A DNA stretch of 64,000 nt from Tahibacter sp042701255 (GTDB lineage: Bacteria > Pseudomonadota > Gammaproteobacteria > Xanthomonadales > Rhodanobacteraceae), in contig NZ_CP170554.1 in the NCBI RefSeq assembly GCF_042701255.1, positions 3,224,001 through 3,288,000 on the forward strand, read 5' to 3'. The translations under genes and the position numbers were made by a program. The notes under the pieces were generated by a model that saw nothing but the letters and a program-made list of their open reading frames with translations, did no database searches and was not told the DNA's origin. Shown here piece by piece: positions 50,993-59,877 of the stretch (position 1 is the stretch's first letter; each line of letters starts with the position of its first letter).

Positions 50993-52555
50993 TCAGGGCA
51001 GCAGCCTGATCTGATTCAGCACTTTGAAGTCGAAACAGGTGCTGATGTCGCGGTTCGTTGCGCATGCCGCCTGTTCCGCGGGCTGCAATGTCGGTCCGTA
51101 CTGGATCAGCTCGATGCCCTGTACGTTCGTCGGCCGCGGGGTCGGCAGTGTGAACACGTCGTTGGCCCAGGTTCCGGCGGGGTTGGATGAAGAGCCCAGG
51201 CTGATCTTGCCGCTGGAAGTCAGCAGGGACAGCGCAAACGGCTTGCCTGTGTGGACGATTTCGAGACTGCCATAGGACGTCCAGTTCTGCGCCGGGGCCA
51301 GGGTCAGCACGTAGCGGCTCTGCAGCGGCAGGCCGCTGGAGTCGACATACGTCAGGAAGGCGTTCATGTCGCCGTTCGTATTGTCGAGCGCCGACGTCGC
51401 GCGCAGCCCGAACAGATAGCGCGGCCGCATGGTTCCTCTTTGCGTCATGTCCGGCTGGAACGTGCTGCGCCGGTCGACGCCTTCCTCGAAGTCGGCCAGG
51501 ACGCCGTTGCTGGTCACGTAGATCGTCGTGCGACTGTTGACGCCGATGATCGAGTGATCGGCATTGGCCAGCGCCACTTCGAGGTCGTGCCGGCCGCTGG
51601 CCAGGCCCGACAGCACGACGCTCCCGCTGGTTGCGTCACCCTGGTCCACGCCGTTGTGGAACCAGTGCACGTGTTTGCCCGAGCCGCCCCAGTTCTCCAC
51701 GCTGAAGCTCAGGTTGGGCACGCTGCCGGCGGCGTAGGTGCTTTTCTGCAGCGGCTGCAGCATGTCGATGCGTGCGGCCGGCTGGCCCACGATCAGGTTT
51801 TGCAGGGCTGTGTAGGTATAGCCGCCTTTGCCCGTCACGACGAGACGAACGATATGGCTGCCGGCAGCGAGGTTCACCGTGTGGGCATAGGATGCCGCGG
51901 TCCAGGTGCCGCCCGTTGCTGGCGCATCGTCGATGAACAGGTCGACCGCCGTTATGCCGATCGGGTGACCGATGTCGGCCGTGATCGATACGGACGTCAA
52001 TCCGGAAAGCGCTGCCGCTACGCTGAGGTAGTCGATGGCATGCCAGTCGTCACCGCGGGCCAGCAGCTTGACGTACAGCGATGAAGAACTCGTGTCGTGG
52101 TAGTAGCGGTGGCCTGCGCCGTTCAGCAGATCGCTGACAGAGCTGGCTGCGGTCCAGTTCGGATGGACCAGCGGCGTGTCGCCGGTGCTGTAGTCGAGCG
52201 CGTCCGGAATGATGGCGAGCGAAGCGGGTACGTCGAGCACCTGGTGCACGCTGGTATCGCCGTCGAAAGCGTTGATCAGGCGCAGTTCCAGATCATTGCG
52301 CCGGATGCCGGCATCGAAGCGATAGAGATAGTGATAGCCGCCGTCGATGATGACCGGCGCCAGGTGGCGCTCGACCATTCCGCTGGATGTATCGAGGACG
52401 CCGTCGGAGCGCATCTGCGTGACGAACGGCACCGACTCGCTGACCGAGGCCAGCGAGAAGTCGAGCCGGAACTGCGCGTAGCGATAGTCACAGGCATGGC
52501 CGTCGCCGCCGTGATGTCGCCGTTGCGACGCATGCGCGTCGCAACGGCCAAGCAC
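50993..52555 (-). pseudogene. 5'-truncated remnant of a large secreted protein, C-terminal part only
   Basis: An open frame of about 520 codons with no convincing start: its beginning runs into the hairpin just after the stop of the TonB receptor. From about codon 25 it looks like the tail of a long beta-rich secreted protein (FRLDFSLASVSE, YLYRFDAGIRRNDLELRLIN, then RYYHDTSSSSLYVKLLARGDD, resembling CEMIP/G8-domain C-terminal segments), followed by an Ig-like part (PNLSFSVENWGGSGKHVHWFHNG). No signal peptide or RBS is found. Base composition seems lower in GC than the neighbours. I read it as a fragment left by recombination, but a misjoined assembly is possible. Confidence 0.6.
52519..52548. 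terminator. 13-bp hairpin after the TonB receptor gene
   Basis: GCCGTTGCGACGC (52519-52531) and GCGTCGCAACGGC (52536-52548) pair perfectly around ATGC. It lies 14 bp after the receptor stop on the minus strand and marks the junction with the truncated ORF. Confidence 0.65.
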
Positions 52556-52561
52556 TCCGCG

Positions 52562-54556
52562 TCAGAAAAACGCGCGCACGCCGAACGCGATCGCGCGGCC
52601 CGGCAGCGGCGCCTTGTCCTTGATGTAGGACGTCGACAGGCGCGCGGTCTGATTGGTCAGGTTGGTGCCGTCGGCGAACAGTTCCCAGCTCGTCGTGTCG
52701 CTGCTGTCCAGGGTGTAGCTCAGGTGCGCGTTGACGAGGGTGAAGCCCGGCGTCGTCGTTTCGAACGCGGCCGTGCGGTCCTGTTCGAAGTAGTGCGCGG
52801 CGCCGACGCTCGCGCGCCAGGCATCGGCCGACCATTTGAGATCCACACCGGCGCGTGCCGGCGCGATGCGCGGCAGGTTGCCGCCGTCGTCGAGTTTCGC
52901 GCGCACGGTGTCGCCCCAGACGCGCAGGTCGTAGTGACCGGCGGGACCTTCCGACAGCTTGAACACGGCTTCGCCTTCGAAGCCGTGGAAGCGCGCGTCG
53001 GCCTGCGACCACTGACGCAGCGGCAGGTCGTCTTCGATCTCGCCGGTGTCGGCCAGATAGATGTAGTCGTTGAAGCGGTTGACGTAGCCCGAGACCTTTG
53101 CGTCGACGAAATCGCTGTGGAAATGCAGGCCGAGCTCGAACTGGTTGGAGGTTTCCTTGGTCGCCGTCGGCAGGCCTACTTCGAAGGATTCGGTCGCCAC
53201 GTGCGGGCCGTGTGCGAACAGCTCTTCCTCGGCCGGCGCGCGCTGCGCGCGATCGAGGTTGAGGTTCAGATGCCAGCCGTCGGCGAGCTTGAAGGCCATG
53301 CCGGCCGAGAGGCTCAGCGGCGAGAAGCTGCGCTTGGGACCGTCGGCGGGATCGCTGGTCTGACGGTCGGTGCGCGCGCCGAGATCGAGCTTGAAGCGAT
53401 CCCACTCGCGCTGCTCCATCGCGAATAGGCCGTAACCGCGCGTCAGGGTCTGCGGCACGAACGCTTCCTCGCCGACGGCCTGGAAATCGCGGCGCAGGAA
53501 CTGCAGGCCGAACGCGCCGCGCCAGCCGGCGAGCTCGCTCTGCACGAGCTCGATGCGGCCTTCGTTGGACTGGCTCAGGAATACCGTGCCGACTGCGTCG
53601 CCTTCGAATTCGGTATGCGCGTAGTCGGTATGGCTGGCGTTGAAGCGCAGCGCCTCGAACACGCCCGTGTCGAGATTGAGGCCGCCCTTGAGGTCATAGC
53701 GCGTCTGCGCGAGTTTCAAGGTGACGCCGGGCTCGCCGGTCGCCGGGTCGCCGGGTTCGGCCGGGTTGCCGTAGTGATCGAGGAAGCGCGCGACGGCCAG
53801 GCCGATGAAGCCGCGGTCGCCTATCCACGAGCCGCCGAAGGAACCGGACTTCGTGGTCAGGAAGCTGTTGGCGATCTTGCCGTCGGGGCCGTCGTAGTCG
53901 TCGGTGTCGCGATAGGTGCCGTCGGCATGCAGCACGAAGTCGCCGGCCTTCATGTCGACGCGCGCCATGCCGGTGCGCTCGTTCGCGCCGTCGTTGCCGC
54001 GCAGCTCGACGCGGCCGGAGAACGGGCGGTCGGGAAGCTTGTCGGGAATGCGGCCGTCGACGACGTTGACCACGCCGCCGATCGCGCCCGAGCCGTAGAG
54101 CAGGGTGGCCGGGCCCTTGAGCACTTCGATCTGATCGGCCAGGAACGGCTCGATCGAGACCGCGTGGTCCTGGCTGACCGTGGACACGTCGCCCGAGCTC
54201 GCGCCATTGGACAGCACGCCGACGCGCGGACCGTCGAGGCCGCGAATCACCGGACGGCCTACGCCGGGGCCGAAATACGTGGTCTGCACGCCGGGCTGCT
54301 TGGCCACGGTTTCGCCGAGAGTGCCGGCCTTGGCGTCGTCGAGCTCGGCGCCGGCGAGCACGCTGACCGGCGCGATGACGTCGTCGGCGCTCTGCTTGAT
54401 CGGCAATGCGCTGACCTCCACTTCGTCCAGCCGGTGTGCCTGTTCCGGCGAATTGCGGTCGCCGTCGGCGGCGGACGGATCGGCGTCCGGGGATGCGCCG
54501 GCGTTGCCGGCGCTCAGCAGCGCGGCGATCGCCAGCGCGAGCACGCTCTTGTTCAT
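52562..54556 (-). CDS. TonB-dependent receptor, ZnuD-like (probable zinc uptake)
   Basis: A 664-residue outer-membrane receptor. The signal peptide is about residues 1-21 (ALAIAALLSAGNAGA). A TonB-box-like HRLDEVEVSA and the plug domain with VKQPGVQTTYFGPGVGRPVIRGLDGPRV (in pieces: GVGRPVIRGLDGPRV) and LLYGSGAIGGVVNVVDGRIP follow. The barrel ends in the aromatic RAIAFGVRAFF, as required for insertion by Bam. Zinc is inferred from neighbours (zur, MerC-like, CDF) and from resemblance to ZnuD-type receptors. The start at 54556 is chosen because the signal peptide begins there. Upstream is a Zur-like AT-rich site. Confidence 0.9.
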   Translation of the reverse strand: MNKSVLALAIAALLSAGNAGASPDADPSAADGDRNSPEQAHRLDEVEVSALPIKQSADDVIAPVSVLAGAELDDAKAGTLGETVAKQPGVQTTYFGPGVGRPVIRGLDGPRVGVLSNGASSGDVSTVSQDHAVSIEPFLADQIEVLKGPATLLYGSGAIGGVVNVVDGRIPDKLPDRPFSGRVELRGNDGANERTGMARVDMKAGDFVLHADGTYRDTDDYDGPDGKIANSFLTTKSGSFGGSWIGDRGFIGLAVARFLDHYGNPAEPGDPATGEPGVTLKLAQTRYDLKGGLNLDTGVFEALRFNASHTDYAHTEFEGDAVGTVFLSQSNEGRIELVQSELAGWRGAFGLQFLRRDFQAVGEEAFVPQTLTRGYGLFAMEQREWDRFKLDLGARTDRQTSDPADGPKRSFSPLSLSAGMAFKLADGWHLNLNLDRAQRAPAEEELFAHGPHVATESFEVGLPTATKETSNQFELGLHFHSDFVDAKVSGYVNRFNDYIYLADTGEIEDDLPLRQWSQADARFHGFEGEAVFKLSEGPAGHYDLRVWGDTVRAKLDDGGNLPRIAPARAGVDLKWSADAWRASVGAAHYFEQDRTAAFETTTPGFTLVNAHLSYTLDSSDTTSWELFADGTNLTNQTARLSTSYIKDKAPLPGRAIAFGVRAFF

Positions 54557-54595
54557 GCACGACTCCAGAGAGGGAAGGGGTGTCAACGGGAATGG

Positions 54596-54617
54596 TTATG
54601 TTATACAGTATCAAAAC
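54596..54617. promoter_or_regulatory. Candidate Zur operator between the receptor and MerC-like genes
   Basis: The segment TTATGTTATACAGTATCAAA (from 54596) contains the imperfect palindrome GTTATAC-A-GTATCAA, similar in letters to the Zur box GTTATANTATAAC. It is strongly AT-rich against the surroundings. It lies 40 bp upstream of the receptor start and 63 bp before the MerC-like gene, in a divergent promoter region. On the receptor strand it also contains TATAAC, a good -10. Confidence 0.5.
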
Positions 54618-54679
54618 CGACGCGGACAACGCCTGTCGGAAGTCATGCCCTACACTGCCGCCCCCAGGTGCCGTCCCGT

Positions 54680-55147
54680 ATGTCGTGCGAGGCCGCTGAA
54701 TTGAATTCCGATCCAACCGCCGACCCGGCTGCCACCCGACGCTCGCGCTTCAGCGGCTTCGCGGCCGTCGCCGACCGCTTCGGCGCGACGGCGTCGTTCC
54801 TCTGCGCGATCCACTGCGCACTGCTGCCGTTCGTCATCGCGGTACTGCCGGCGCTGGGCCTGGCCGTGCTGGCCGATCACGCGATCGAGCGCGCGTTCGT
54901 GACGTTCGCCTGCACGCTCGCGACCGTCATGCTGCTGCTGGGCTATCGCAAACATCGCCGCGCGAATGCGCTGCTGCTGTTGCTGCCGGCGCTGGCGCTG
55001 CTGCTGGCCGGCGTGCTCGTCGATTTCGAGCAGTCGGCCGTATCGCACGCCTGGCTGGTCACGACCGGCGGCAGCCTGCTGGCCCTGGCGCATCTGGTGA
55101 ACCTGCGCCTGTCCCACGTGCACGACGCGAACTGCCGCCACGGGTGA
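54680..55147 (+). CDS. MerC-domain membrane protein
   Basis: A 155-residue inner-membrane protein. The conserved MerC start with Cys residues in FGATASFLCAIHCALLPF (two Cys, about residues 41 and 45) is followed by helices at LALLLAGVLVDF and neighbouring stretches, ending in a His/Cys tail HDANCRHG. MerC proteins carry mercury. In Zur-regulated settings related proteins are thought to handle zinc or other metals. It diverges from the TonB receptor across the AT-rich palindrome. A -10-like TACACT lies at 54651-54656. Confidence 0.88.
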   Translation: MSCEAAELNSDPTADPAATRRSRFSGFAAVADRFGATASFLCAIHCALLPFVIAVLPALGLAVLADHAIERAFVTFACTLATVMLLLGYRKHRRANALLLLLPALALLLAGVLVDFEQSAVSHAWLVTTGGSLLALAHLVNLRLSHVHDANCRHG

Positions 55148-55204
55148 TTGTGTAACCGGCGCTGCGCTTCCTAGCATGGCCCGTCACCGCAACGCCCGTA
55201 CTGC

Positions 55205-56368
55205 ATGAGCCGCCCGATTTCACCGCATCCCGCCCAGCCCGAGCACGCTTCCGGATCCGCATCGGACGGTTCCGGTCACGCCTCGCCGACGGCCGCTCAC
55301 GACCACGATCATTCCCACGGTCCGGGCCGCTCCCACGATCACGGCCACGAGCACGAGCACAGCCACGATCACGGTCCCACGCATTCGCACGGCCACAGCC
55401 ATGCGGAGCTCGACGACGAAGGCCGCAGCCACGTAGCCGGCTATTCCGGCGATGCAGCGCGCACGCGCAAGCTCATGTTCGCGTTCGCGCTGACCACCCT
55501 GATGCTGATCGCCGAAGCGGTCGGCGGCTGGCTGTCGGGGTCGCTCGCGCTGGTCGCCGATGCGGGCCACATGCTCGTCGATGCGCTGGCGCTGCTGTTC
55601 GCCTGGCTCGGCGCGCATTTCGCGCAGCGCCCGGCCGATGCGCGGCGCAGCTTCGGCTACGCCCGGCTCGAAGTGCTCGTCGGCTATACCAACGCGCTGT
55701 CGCAGTTCTTCCTCGTCGCCTGGATCCTGTTCGAAGCCGTGCAGCGCTTCTATGCACCGGCACCGATCCTGTCGGGCATGATGCTGCTGATCGCGGTGAT
55801 CGGTCTGTGTGTCAACCTGCTCGTGCTCAGTGTGCTCGGCGGCCACGATCACGACGATCTGAATACGGCCGGCGCGCGTCTGCACGTGCTCGGCGATCTG
55901 CTCGGTTCGCTCGGCGCAGTCGGCGCCGCGCTGCTCGTGCGCTATCTCGGCTGGCTTTGGGCCGATCCGGCGATCTCGGTGTTCGTGTCGCTGCTGATCC
56001 TCAACAGCGCCTGGCGTCTGCTGCGCCGCTCGGCGCACATCCTGCTCGAAGGCGTACCCGAAGGTGTCGAGGTCGCGAGTGTCGCCCAGGGCGTGGAAGC
56101 CGAGGTACCCGGCGTGCGCGACGTGCATCACGTGCACGTCTGGCAGCTGGCCGGCGGTGTGCGCGTCGCGACCCTGCATGCACGGCTCAACGGCGACACC
56201 CAGCCCGACGCGGCCATACTCGAGGTCGGACGCGTGCTGCGCCGGCGCTTCGGCATCGAGCACGCGACCGTGCAGCTCGACGGCGTCGACTGCCATGCGC
56301 CGCGCTGCGAGCCGCCCAGGGAAGCCGCCGTCCGCCCGGCCTGTTCCGGCCACGGACACGCCCACTGA
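55205..56368 (+). CDS. CDF-family zinc/cation efflux transporter
   Basis: A 387-residue cation diffusion facilitator of the ZitB/CzcD type. A histidine-rich N-terminal tail (about residues 30-67, HDHDHSHGPGRSHDHG and on) precedes six transmembrane helices, with ligand motifs DAGHMLVD and HVLGDLLGS that form the transport site. The C-terminal cytoplasmic domain has HHVHVWQLAGGVRV. A second His-rich end, CSGHGHAH, may also bind zinc. It exports Zn2+ or other divalent cations. A -10-like TAGCAT lies at 55172-55177. Confidence 0.94.
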   Translation: MSRPISPHPAQPEHASGSASDGSGHASPTAAHDHDHSHGPGRSHDHGHEHEHSHDHGPTHSHGHSHAELDDEGRSHVAGYSGDAARTRKLMFAFALTTLMLIAEAVGGWLSGSLALVADAGHMLVDALALLFAWLGAHFAQRPADARRSFGYARLEVLVGYTNALSQFFLVAWILFEAVQRFYAPAPILSGMMLLIAVIGLCVNLLVLSVLGGHDHDDLNTAGARLHVLGDLLGSLGAVGAALLVRYLGWLWADPAISVFVSLLILNSAWRLLRRSAHILLEGVPEGVEVASVAQGVEAEVPGVRDVHHVHVWQLAGGVRVATLHARLNGDTQPDAAILEVGRVLRRRFGIEHATVQLDGVDCHAPRCEPPREAAVRPACSGHGHAH

Positions 56369-56452
56369 GGCCGCCTGCGGTCCGGTTTTGCGCCCGGCCG
56401 CGGCGCTGGTAAGCTACGCGACCATTGCAAGCAATTCCTGGAGTGATTCGAG

Positions 56453-56626
56453 ATGGGTAAGGGCGACAAGAAGACCCGCAAGGGCAAGACCTATTCCGGC
56501 AGCTACGGCAACGTCCGTCCGCACGGCATCAAGACCGACGCGGCGACGAAGACCGTCAGCAAGACGGCCGCGAAGAAGGCTGCTCCCGCGGTGAAGAAGC
56601 CGGCGGCGAAGAAGCCGGCCGCCTGA
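56453..56626 (+). CDS. 30S ribosomal protein bTHX with extended Lys/Ala tail
   Basis: A 57-residue basic protein. Residues 1-25 (MGKGDKKTRKGKTYSGSYGN) match bTHX, a short 30S protein of Thermus and some proteobacteria, usually only 24-30 residues. The remainder is a Lys/Ala/Pro tail, KTAAKKAAPAVKKPAAKK. The ATG at 56453 has gagtg upstream, and the stop at 56624-56626 precedes the triple terminator by 40 bp. TTGCGC (56388) with TAAGCT (56410) could be its promoter. Confidence 0.85.
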   Translation: MGKGDKKTRKGKTYSGSYGNVRPHGIKTDAATKTVSKTAAKKAAPAVKKPAAKKPAA

Positions 56627-56661
56627 TCCACGCCGGCCCTGCAGGGCCGACGGCCTGAACG

Positions 56662-56763
56662 AAAAACCCCGCCTCGGCGGGGTTTTTTTATGGTTGCGGA
56701 TCTGCCCCGCCTCGGCGGGGTTTTTCATGGTTGCGGATCTACCCCCGCTTCGGCGGGGTTTTT
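56662..56763. terminator. Three tandem GC-rich terminators, period 38 bp
   Basis: CCCCGC-loop-GCGGGG followed by at least five T occurs at 56667-56689 (loop CTCG), 56705-56725 (loop CTCG) and 56743-56763 (loop TTCG). Each is 38 bp after the last, with TGGTTGCGGATCT in the linkers. The first has AAAAA before the stem and can also end the convergent hutI transcript. They end bTHX on the plus strand. Confidence 0.9.
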
Positions 56764-56815
56764 CATGGCCGCAGATCTTGCTGGCCGCGCGCTTGATGAC
56801 CGCGGATCGCCGCGC

Positions 56816-58043
56816 TCAGATCAGCCGCTGGCCAGCGGCATAGACGCGCTGCGCGCCGCCGGCGCCGAGCCAGTAGCACAGCTGTGCCGGCTCATCGATG
56901 TCCCAGACCGCCAGATCGGCGCGCAGACCGGTCGCGACGCGGCCGCGGTCGCCGAGGCCGAGCGCGCGCGCCGCATGCACGGTCGTGCCGCGCAGGGCTT
57001 CTTCCGGCGTGAGCCGGAACAGGGTGCAGGCCAGGCTCATGGCCAGGCGCAGCGACAGCAGCGGCGAGGTGCCCGGATTCAGGTCGGTCGACACGGCCAT
57101 CGCGATGCCGTGCTCGCGCAGCGCCGCGATCGGCGGCTGCTGGGTCTCGCGCAGCATGTGGTACGCGCCCGGCAGCAGCACGGCGACGGTGCCGGCCGCG
57201 GCCATGGCCTTGACCCCGGCATGGCCCGTGAACTCGATGTGGTCGGCGGAAAGGCCGCGGAATTCGGCGACCAGCGCCGCGCCGTGCGAGTCGCTGAGCT
57301 GGTCCGCACTGCAGTTTGACCGGCAGGCCGAGGCCGCGCGCGGTCTCGAGCACGCGCCGCGTCTCGCTGGCCGTGAACGCGATCTTCTCGCAGAACGCGT
57401 CGACCGCATCGACGAGGCCTTCGGCGGCCAGCGCCGGCATCATGTGGATGCAGACCTCGTCGACGTAGCCCGACTGGTTGCCGGCGAATTCCGGCGGCAC
57501 CGCATGCGCGCCGAGGAAGGTCGTGCGCACGCCGATGCCGAGCACCTCGCCGATGCGCCGGGCGACCTGCAGCATCTTGCGTTCGCCGGCGAGGTTCAGG
57601 CCGTAGCCCGATTTGATTTCCACCGTGGTCACGCCGTCGGCGCGCAGCGCCGCGGCACGCGGCAGCGATTGCGCGAGCAGTTCGTCGATCGACGCGGCGC
57701 GCGTCTTGCCGACCGTGGAATTGATGCCGCCGCCGCTGCGCGCGATCTCTTCGTAGCTGACGCCGTTGAGGCGCTGCTCGTATTCCAGCGCGCGGTCGCC
57801 GGCGAAGACGAGATGGGTGTGACAGTCGATGAGTCCCGGCGTGACCCAGGCGCCGCGCAGCGAGTCGACCTCGCGCGCCAGGGCGGCCGGTGCGGCCGGC
57901 AGTTCCGCGCGCGGGCCGGCAAACGTGATGTGGCCGTCCTTCCAGGCGATCGCCGCGTCGTCGATGCGTCCGTAGGGCCGGCCGTTGTCGACGAGGCTCG
58001 CGAGCCGGCAGTCCAGCAGCAGACAATCCCAGTTCGTATCCAT
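56816..58043 (-). CDS. hutI: Imidazolonepropionase, frame broken by one inserted base
   Basis: Third step of histidine degradation: hydrolysis of 4-imidazolone-5-propionate to N-formimino-glutamate. The metal motif GLIDCHTHLVFAGDR and EIKSGYGLNLAGERKML are typical, as is VSTDLNPGTSPLLS near the end. The frame slips in LPVKL-ADQLSDSHGAALVAEF. Deleting one base at 57309 (minus-strand CTGCAGTGCGGAC to CTGCATGCGGAC) restores LPVKLHADQLSDSH and the natural stop at 56816-56818, giving 408 residues. The start is ATG 58043. An indel error is likely. It diverges from hutF. Confidence 0.93.
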
Positions 58044-58310
58044 GCGGCGATGGTAGCAGCCCTGCGCAACCCCGGCGCCGACACGCGGCCGGACTTCGCG
58101 ACGGTCCGATTCCACGACAGACCCTTGCGCAGAACAAAGGTCGAGAAGGCCGCCGCGCTCTGCCGGCTCATGCCGATTGCGGCGGTTTTCGACGACGTTC
58201 CCGCGCCGTGAATCAAACCCGCCTGGTCGGCAAGGCTTGGCGTCGCGCCCTCGAACGATCACCATGCGCGCCTCGCCGCGACCCGTCGCGCCAAATCGGA
58301 GAATTGCCCC

Positions 58311-59666
58311 ATGACGTCGTTTCGCAGCGATCACGCCTGGCTGCCGCACGGCTGGGAAGCGGATGTGACGTTCCGCATCGATGACGGCCGTTTCGCCGTG
58401 GCGCCGGCCGAGGCCGGTGTGTCGGCCTCGCGCCTGGGCCGCTGGCTGCTGCCGGGCATGCCGAATCTGCATTCGCATGCGTTCCAGCGCGCGATGGCAG
58501 GCCTGGCCGAGCGCCAGACGAATGCGCAGGACAGCTTCTGGACCTGGCGCGAAACCATGTATGCGTTCGCCGGCCGCATCGGTCCGGACGAGCTGCAGGC
58601 GATCGCCGCGCAGCTCTACGTCGAAATGCTCGAGGCCGGTTACACCCAGGTCTGCGAGTTCCACTACCTGCATCATCAGCCCGACGGCAAGCCGTATGCG
58701 GATCCGGCGACCATGTCGCTGGCGCTGATCGAGGCCGCGCGCGAAACCGGCATCGGTCTGACCCTGCTGCCGACCCTGTACCAGACCGGCGGCTTCGACG
58801 GTCGCGAGCTCGGCGAGCGCCAGCGCCGCTTCGGCCATGCGACCGACGCCTATCTCGCGCTGCTGCAGCGCCTGCGCGCGCAGGAAAGCGCGACCCTGCG
58901 CGTCGGCGTCGCGCTGCATTCGCTGCGCGCGGTGCCGCAGGCGTCGTTGCAGGCCGTGCTCGACAGCGGTCTCGTCGACGATGCGCCGATCCACATCCAC
59001 ATCGCCGAGCAGATCGGCGAAGTGCAGGACTGCCTCGCGCTGCGCAATGCACGGCCGGTCGAGTGGCTGCTCGCGAACGCGCCGGTCGATCCGCGCTGGA
59101 CCCTCGTGCACGCGACGCATCTGACCGAAGCCGAGACGCGCGGCATCGCCGCGAGCGGCGCAGTCGCGGGTCTATGTCCGACCACCGAGGCCAACCTCGG
59201 CGACGGTCTGTTTCCGCTCAAGGAATTCCTCGCCGCCGACGGCATCCTCGGCATCGGTTCGGACAGCCACATCTCGGTGTCGCCGGTCGAGGAACTGCGC
59301 TGGCTCGAATACGGCCAGCGGCTCGTGTCGCGGCATCGCAATATCGCCGTATCGGAATCCTCCAGCAGCGTCGGCGAAACGCTCTGGGGCGATGCGTTGT
59401 TCGGCGGCGCCCGTGCTGCCGGTGCGGCGCTCGGCGCGATCGAGGAGGGTGCCCGTGCCGATCTGCTCGTGCTCGACGACATGGCGCCGCAGCTCACCGG
59501 CCGCGAGCCCGACGCACTGCTCGACACCTTCGTGTTCGCCGGCAACCGCAACCTCGTGCGCGACGTGATGGTCAACGGCCAGTGGTGCGTGCGCGACGGG
59601 CGTCATCGCGATGCGGCACGCATCGCCGAACGTTATGCCGCGGCGCTGCGGCGCATCGGGTTCTGA
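58311..59666 (+). CDS. hutF: Formimidoylglutamate deiminase
   Basis: A 451-residue amidohydrolase that deiminates N-formimino-glutamate to N-formyl-glutamate in the five-step Hut pathway. Metal ligands are seen in GMPNLHSHAFQRAMAG, LHSLRAV, IHIHIAEQ, LVHATHL and GIGSDSHISVSP. The length matches HutF of Pseudomonas (about 450). No HutG (formylglutamate amidohydrolase) is in the window. The ATG at 58311 lies 267 bp from the divergent hutI start. Confidence 0.94.
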   Translation: MTSFRSDHAWLPHGWEADVTFRIDDGRFAVAPAEAGVSASRLGRWLLPGMPNLHSHAFQRAMAGLAERQTNAQDSFWTWRETMYAFAGRIGPDELQAIAAQLYVEMLEAGYTQVCEFHYLHHQPDGKPYADPATMSLALIEAARETGIGLTLLPTLYQTGGFDGRELGERQRRFGHATDAYLALLQRLRAQESATLRVGVALHSLRAVPQASLQAVLDSGLVDDAPIHIHIAEQIGEVQDCLALRNARPVEWLLANAPVDPRWTLVHATHLTEAETRGIAASGAVAGLCPTTEANLGDGLFPLKEFLAADGILGIGSDSHISVSPVEELRWLEYGQRLVSRHRNIAVSESSSSVGETLWGDALFGGARAAGAALGAIEEGARADLLVLDDMAPQLTGREPDALLDTFVFAGNRNLVRDVMVNGQWCVRDGRHRDAARIAERYAAALRRIGF

Positions 59667-59877
59667 GCCGAGTGGACGTCGACGTCGACAGTGCATCCGC
59701 GCACGACGTCGGCGCTGACGGCAAGGTGTAAATCACGGACGCCTGCATGTTCAGGCGTTCGGCCGCGAGTAACGCACTGACCGCCGGCAGATCGCCGGCC
59801 TGCCGGCCGTTCGATTCGCAGCTCGACAGGTAAGTGCGGCGCGCCGCCGGCGCGATCCGGTTGCGATGCGGCGGTGT

